NCBI GenBank assembly: GCA_947478535.1
Contig: CANJXD010000081.1
Coordinates: 1 to 15,513 of the forward strand
Source of the DNA: Acetobacteraceae bacterium
GTDB taxonomy: Bacteria > Pseudomonadota > Alphaproteobacteria > Acetobacterales > Acetobacteraceae
Reading direction: 5' to 3'
Length of the DNA stretch: 15,513 bases
Shown here: in pieces, positions 13,269 through 15,513 of the stretch
Layout of the letters: every line of letters starts with the position of its first letter
Numbering within the stretch: position 1 is the first letter of the stretch
Translations under genes and position numbers: made by a program
The notes under the pieces: model-generated
What the model was told of the DNA's origin: nothing
Seen by the model: the letters and a program-made list of their open reading frames with translations, nothing else
Databases searched by the model: none

Positions 13269-14042
13269 ATGGATATGGGTCTGGCGGGCAAGCGCGTTCT
13301 TATCACCGGCAGCTCGAAGGGCATCGGTTTCGCCTGCGCGGAATCCTTTGCCCGCGAAGGCGCCGATATCGTCCTTGTCGGCCGTGATGCGGCGACGCTG
13401 GCCGCCGCCGCGGACCGCCTGCGCGGTACCGCGCAGGTGCGTGTCGAGGCCGTCGCCGCCGATCTCTCCAACGCCGAGGAACGCGAACGCCTGCATGCCG
13501 CGCAGCCCGCCATCGACATCCTGGTGAACAATGCCGGCGCCATCCCCGGCGGGCGGCTGCAGGATATCCCGATGGCGCGCTGGCAGCAGGCCTGGGACCT
13601 GAAGGTGATGGGCTATATCCATCTGTGCCAGCTTTATCTGCCGGGCATGGAAGCGAAGCGCGCCGGGGTGATCTGCAACATCATCGGCATGGCCGGCCGC
13701 GCGCCGCGCATGGGCTACATCTGCGGCGGCGTCGGCAATGCCGCGCTGATCGCCTTCACCACGGCGCTCGGCGGCGCGACGCAGGCGATGGGCGTCAGGG
13801 TGTTCGGCATCAGCCCGGCGGCAACGCGCACGGAACGCATGGAAAGCCAAGCGCGCAGCACGGCGAAGCTGAAGTTCGGCGATGAGAGCCGCTGGGCCGA
13901 GACGCTGACCGGCCTGCCCTTCGGCCGCCCGATCGAGCCGCAGGAAATCGGCGACCTCGCCGTGTTCCTGTCCGGCCCGCGCGGCGGCTACGTCAACGGC
14001 ACTGTCGTCGATGTCGATGGCGGGGCGATGTTTCGGAGCTGA
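13269..14042 (+). CDS. SDR family protein with degenerate catalytic tetrad
   Basis: A 257-residue short-chain dehydrogenase/reductase fold protein. ATG 13269-13271 has AGGGGGA about ten bases upstream; a second ATG at 13275 is possible. The NAD(P)-binding half is intact: VLITGSSKGIGFACAESFA (residues 10-28), VLVGRD, AADLSN and NNAG (87-90). The active site is not. The usual catalytic Asn position holds Lys112 (AWDLKVMGYIHL), the Ser position in NISS reads NIIG (137-140), and Tyr150 is present but the Lys four residues later is Gly154 (GYICGGVGNAAL). The C-terminal end is normal (IGDLAVFLSGP, GTVVDVDGG). It could be a dehydrogenase using Lys112 differently or a nucleotide-binding protein without oxidoreductase activity. 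It lies 69 bases after the TPP enzyme gene, on the same strand. Confidence 0.9.
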   Translation: MDMGLAGKRVLITGSSKGIGFACAESFAREGADIVLVGRDAATLAAAADRLRGTAQVRVEAVAADLSNAEERERLHAAQPAIDILVNNAGAIPGGRLQDIPMARWQQAWDLKVMGYIHLCQLYLPGMEAKRAGVICNIIGMAGRAPRMGYICGGVGNAALIAFTTALGGATQAMGVRVFGISPAATRTERMESQARSTAKLKFGDESRWAETLTGLPFGRPIEPQEIGDLAVFLSGPRGGYVNGTVVDVDGGAMFRS

Positions 14043-14055
14043 GTTTCGTCGAGGA

Positions 14056-14085
14056 CGGGATGGTGCCGGAAGCGGCGCCATCCCG
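14056..14085. terminator. Bidirectional hairpin between the SDR gene and murA
   Basis: CGGGATGGTGCC (14056-14067) pairs with GGCGCCATCCCG (14074-14085) over twelve base pairs, with one G-T wobble, around a six-base GGAAGC loop. It sits in the 49-base gap between the stops of two convergent genes, the expected place for a shared terminator. T-runs on both sides are weak, so its strength is uncertain. Confidence 0.72.
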
Positions 14086-14091
14086 GACATT

Positions 14092-15345
14092 TCATATCCG
14101 CTCGATATCCGCGCCGACCGCGGCCAGTTTCCGCTCCACCGCCTCATAGCCGCGATCGAGGTGATAGACGCGGTTGACGATGGTCTCCCCCTGCGCCGCC
14201 AGCCCGGCCAGCACCAGGCTGACGGAGGCGCGGAGGTCGGTCGCCATCACCGGCGCGCCAGACAGCTTCGGCACGCCGCGCACGATGGCGCTCTGGCCAT
14301 GATACTTGATGCGGGCCCCCATGCGCGTGAGTTCGGGCACATGCATGAAGCGGTTTTCGAAGATCGTCTCCGTGATCATCGAGGCTCCCTCCGCCACGCA
14401 CATCAGGGCCATGAACTGCGCCTGCATGTCGGTGGCGAAACCGGGGAAAGGCTCCGTCATCACATCGGCGCCGCGCAGGCCATTGAGGCGCGTCACCCGC
14501 AGCCCACCAAGCTCCTCCGCAACATCGACGCCGGCTTCCCGCATCACCCGCACCACGGCGCCGAGATCGACCATCCGCGCACCTTCCAGCAGCACCGAAC
14601 CGCCGGTGATGGCGGCGGCGCAGGCGAAGGTGCCGGCCTCGATGCGGTCGGGGATGATCGGGTGCGTCGCGGAGCCGAGTGTCTTCACCCCCTCCACCAG
14701 GATGCGATCCGTGCCGATGCCCTCGATCCGGGCGCCCATCCGCATCAGGCACATGGCGAGGTCACCGATCTCGGGCTCCCGCGCCGCATTCACCAGCTCC
14801 GTCACACCCTCCGCGAGCGTCGCGGCCATCAGCAGGTTTTCCGTCGCGCCGACGCTGACCTGCGGGAAGATGATGCGCGCGCCCTTCAATCCACCGGGCG
14901 CCTTCGCATGCATGTAGCCGCCTTCGAGATCGAAGACGGCGCCCATCTGCTCCAGCCCCTTGATGTGCAGATCGACCGGCCGCGTGCCGATGGCACACCC
15001 TCCGGGCAGCGAGACCCGCGCCTCCCCGAAGCGTGCGACCAGCGGGCCCAGGACGAGGACGGAAGCGCGCATCTTGCGCACCAGGTCATAAGGCGCCTCA
15101 AGATTGTTCGCGGCCCCCGACAGGGTCAGCGTGCGCGCTGTCTTGTCATGCACCACGGTCAGCCCATGCTGGGTCAGCAGGTGCCGCATCGTCGCGATAT
15201 CCGCGAGATCCGGCGCATTCTGCAGGACCAGGGGGCCATCCGAGAGCAGCCCCGCCGCCATCAAGGGCAGCGTGGCATTCTTGGCCCCGCCGATCGGGAT
15301 GGACCCGTTGAGCGGCCGGCCCCCGCGAATGCGAATACGATCCAT
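14092..15345 (-). CDS. murA: UDP-N-acetylglucosamine 1-carboxyvinyltransferase MurA
   Basis: A 417-residue MurA, which transfers enolpyruvate from PEP to UDP-GlcNAc in the cytoplasm, the first committed step of peptidoglycan synthesis and the target of fosfomycin. ATG 15343-15345 has GGAGG nine bases upstream. Key residues are present: Lys22-Asn23 in GGAKNATLP, the active-site Cys117 in [17 protein letters not shown] (so fosfomycin-sensitive at this position, unlike Asp-bearing MurA proteins), the general acid/base aspartate in [15 protein letters not shown], and [13 protein letters not shown] near the C-terminus with its conserved arginine. Length equals the family norm (about 419). It converges on the SDR gene with a hairpin between. 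Its upstream region carries several palindromes. Confidence 0.98.
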   Translation of the reverse strand: MDRIRIRGGRPLNGSIPIGGAKNATLPLMAAGLLSDGPLVLQNAPDLADIATMRHLLTQHGLTVVHDKTARTLTLSGAANNLEAPYDLVRKMRASVLVLGPLVARFGEARVSLPGGCAIGTRPVDLHIKGLEQMGAVFDLEGGYMHAKAPGGLKGARIIFPQVSVGATENLLMAATLAEGVTELVNAAREPEIGDLAMCLMRMGARIEGIGTDRILVEGVKTLGSATHPIIPDRIEAGTFACAAAITGGSVLLEGARMVDLGAVVRVMREAGVDVAEELGGLRVTRLNGLRGADVMTEPFPGFATDMQAQFMALMCVAEGASMITETIFENRFMHVPELTRMGARIKYHGQSAIVRGVPKLSGAPVMATDLRASVSLVLAGLAAQGETIVNRVYHLDRGYEAVERKLAAVGADIERI

Positions 15346-15393
15346 GGCGCGTGTGCCTCCGGGGCTAGACGGGCGTGTGGTGGCGCGGGCGAT

Positions 15394-15414
15394 GCGAGGG
15401 GCGCTGCCCCTCGC
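15394..15414. repeat. Palindrome 1 upstream of murA
   Basis: GCGAGGGGC (15394-15402) and GCCCCTCGC (15406-15414) form a perfect nine-base-pair stem around a three-base loop. It begins about 50 bases before the murA start. It is the first member of a row of hairpins and may be part of a dispersed intergenic repeat. Confidence 0.75.
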
Positions 15415-15423
15415 GCTCCCCGC

Positions 15424-15443
15424 AAAGGGCCAGCGGGCCCTTT
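15424..15443. repeat. Palindrome 2 upstream of murA
   Basis: AAAGGGCC (15424-15431) and GGCCCTTT (15436-15443) form a perfect eight-base-pair stem with an AGCG loop. On the plus strand the second arm ends in TTT, so it could act as a terminator in that direction. A short CCCA-TGTT-TGGG hairpin (15447-15458) follows directly. Confidence 0.75.
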
Positions 15444-15466
15444 GAACCCATGTTTGGGGGATTGGC

Positions 15467-15513
15467 GGAGGGGCCTGAGGAACCGCCGCGCAGGCGCGCG
15501 TTCCGGCCCCTCC
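15467..15513. repeat. Long inverted repeat at the right window edge
   Basis: GGAGGGGCC (15467-15475) pairs perfectly with GGCCCCTCC (15505-15513). After a three-base bulge the stem continues with GGAAC (15479-15483) against GTTCC (15500-15504), and GCGC can pair with GCGC inside the loop. The arm ends exactly at the window edge, so it may be longer. Likely roles are a terminator of the gene upstream of murA or part of a repeat element. Between this and murA no gene is evident. Confidence 0.65.

Noticed and set aside
1..15513. CRISPR array, insertion sequence, prophage or toxin-antitoxin module
   Set aside because: No spaced direct repeats, transposase motifs, terminal repeats around a gene, phage proteins or toxin pair were seen. 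The single ribbon-helix-helix gene has VOC and Rid neighbours, not a toxin.

Overview
This is a GC-rich chromosomal window that looks like an alphaproteobacterium, probably Acetobacteraceae (Roseomonas-like). The evidence is a circularly permuted two-piece tmRNA gene with an ANDN-type tag, an alpha-type SspB, a ThyX thymidylate synthase, a class I Fe-S fumarase, very high third-position GC, and frequent GTG or TTG starts. The family-level placement is inference; no rRNA or marker tree is available. Gene density is high and almost every gene is recognisable. No insertion sequence, phage gene, CRISPR array or tRNA was seen.

Layout. Positions 1-153 are the last 50 codons of a rightward membrane transporter. 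Positions 150-1189 are a tight leftward operon: RidA-family protein, VOC protein, ribbon-helix-helix protein. Divergent from it is a secreted family-5 ABC solute-binding protein with no permease genes nearby (1346-2881). A leftward pair follows: class I fumarase (3143-4810) and, two bases downstream, a cysteine-rich DUF1272 protein (2889-3140). SspB (4920-5474) and the permuted ssrA/tmRNA gene (about 5610-5912) lie next, both leftward. ThyX (5997-6935) runs rightward and starts a compact cluster: small membrane protein, HD phosphohydrolase and ribokinase-like kinase (to 8646). A leftward block holds a four-helix membrane protein (8651-9109) and a fused MFS/spermidine-synthase-like protein (9171-11447). 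Divergent from that are an acetolactate-synthase-like TPP enzyme (11658-13199) and an SDR protein with a degenerate active site (13269-14042). A hairpin terminator separates the SDR from convergent murA (14092-15345). Upstream of murA the last ~130 bases are packed with perfect palindromes.

How the genes fit together. The most informative part is 4.9-5.9 kb. The two-piece tmRNA rescues stalled ribosomes and appends a tag that reads ANDNSREAVALAA. The adjacent gene encodes SspB, the adaptor that delivers tagged proteins to ClpXP. Trans-translation and the disposal of its products are therefore neighbours on one strand. The thyX cluster has a nucleotide theme: dTMP synthesis, an HD nucleotidase-like enzyme and a sugar kinase. 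The remaining genes are housekeeping (fumA-type fumarase, murA) or accessory metabolic genes of uncertain substrate. No clearly new multi-gene defence or mobile system was found. The points most worth checking are the tmRNA/SspB locus, the SDR that lacks three of four catalytic residues, the RidA-family protein lacking the usual arginine, and the palindrome array beside murA.
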